Below are positions 5,668 through 5,972 of a stretch of DNA of 5,972 nucleotides, one piece after another. How positions within the stretch are numbered: the stretch's first letter is position 1; every line of letters begins with the position of its first letter. The notes beneath the pieces are model-generated. The model was not told the DNA's origin and ran no database searches. It saw only the letters and a program-made list of their open reading frames with translations. Location of the stretch: NCBI GenBank assembly GCA_025454125.1, contig JALOPA010000151.1, positions 1 through 5,972 on the forward strand. Reading direction: 5' to 3'. A program made the position numbers and the translations under genes. This stretch comes from Thermodesulfobacteriota bacterium. GTDB lineage: Bacteria; Desulfobacterota; DSM-4660; Desulfatiglandales; HGW-15.

Positions 5668-5972
5668 AGGGAGGCCTCCTTTCCGGGCCTGAGCGCCAGT
5701 TTGAGGATGTAGACTAGGACGATCACGCCCCCGATCAGGGCGGCAAGGAAGAGCGCCAGAGGTCCGAGCTGATGAATCACCTCGGGCTTGACCGTCGATA
5801 GGTACTTCTCAAGATAGGCGCTCTGCACCGCGTACCGGAAGATCACCATGAAGAAGATCGTTGCCACCGCCGTCACTGCCGTGTGCCACGGTCTGTCGCC
5901 CATCCCGTAAAGGACAGAGCAAAGGGCTGTGGCGATGGAGATTACAAAAACCACCAGGGCCGGCGTGTTTTC
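5664..5972 (-). CDS. Small membrane protein, probable partner of the CydA-like cytochrome (5' end outside window)
   Basis: The reading frame is open to the right edge, so only the last 102 residues are visible. A GTG at 5954 is in frame, but no ribosome site is visible before it in the few remaining bases, and the true start probably lies outside. Three membrane segments can be seen in the visible part. The first begins at the edge (NTPALVVFVISIATALCSVL), the second spans TAVTAVATIFFMVIFRYAV, and the third is GPLALFLAALIGGVIVLVYI, followed by a basic tail. There is no heme-binding CxxCH. Its TGA overlaps the ATG of the downstream cytochrome by 4 bp, which implies translational coupling and probably a shared complex. 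I do not recognise the family. It is not recognisably CydB or CydX. It may be an accessory or anchor subunit, or the C-terminal part of a larger membrane protein. Confidence 0.7.
   Translation of the reverse strand, partial: ENTPALVVFVISIATALCSVLYGMGDRPWHTAVTAVATIFFMVIFRYAVQSAYLEKYLSTVKPEVIHQLGPLALFLAALIGGVIVLVYILKLALRPGKEASL

Overview
The window reads as chromosomal DNA from a moderately GC-rich anaerobic or microaerophilic proteobacterium-like organism, most plausibly Desulfobacterota (former Deltaproteobacteria). This placement is an inference. It rests on a cysteine-rich winged-helix/ferredoxin protein of a type common in sulfate reducers and syntrophs, a two-ACT-domain SerB, a bd-like cytochrome fused to cytochrome c, and dispersed 'ATTCCCGCGAAAGCGGGAAT'-type palindromes. 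No rRNA, tRNA, CRISPR array, transposase or phage gene was seen.

Layout. Bases 1-152 hold no gene. A small unrecognised helical protein (153-473, minus) is divergent from serB (678-1886, plus). The 204-bp gap between them carries a back-to-back promoter pair, and the serB one is near consensus (TTGACA-N17-TAGAAT). serB meets a 359-aa iron-sulfur protein (1879-2958, minus) tail to tail with an 8-bp overlap. After a 279-bp gap comes a lone ten-helix EamA/DMT exporter (3238-4134, minus). It is bracketed by two 69-bp composite palindromic repeats (3113-3181 and 4259-4327) with identical architecture. Beyond a G/C-run hairpin lies a minus-strand respiratory operon. It encodes a small membrane protein that runs off the right edge (5664-5972) and, translationally coupled to it by an ATGA overlap, a 427-aa CydA-like membrane cytochrome with a C-terminal mono-heme cytochrome c domain (4384-5667).

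The genes do not form one pathway. SerB makes L-serine from phosphoserine. The Fe-S protein is probably an electron-transfer or redox-sensing protein of unknown partner. The EamA protein is a generic metabolite exporter. The right-hand operon is the most interesting part. A manual comparison with E. coli CydA (recalled from memory) suggests that the ligands of the two active-site hemes are kept (His24, Glu306). Both ligands of the quinol-side heme b558 are replaced (Arg184, Ala259), the Q-loop is essentially absent, and a cytochrome c domain has been added. This suggests a bd-type-derived enzyme fed by a c-type heme rather than by quinol, which is a testable hypothesis.
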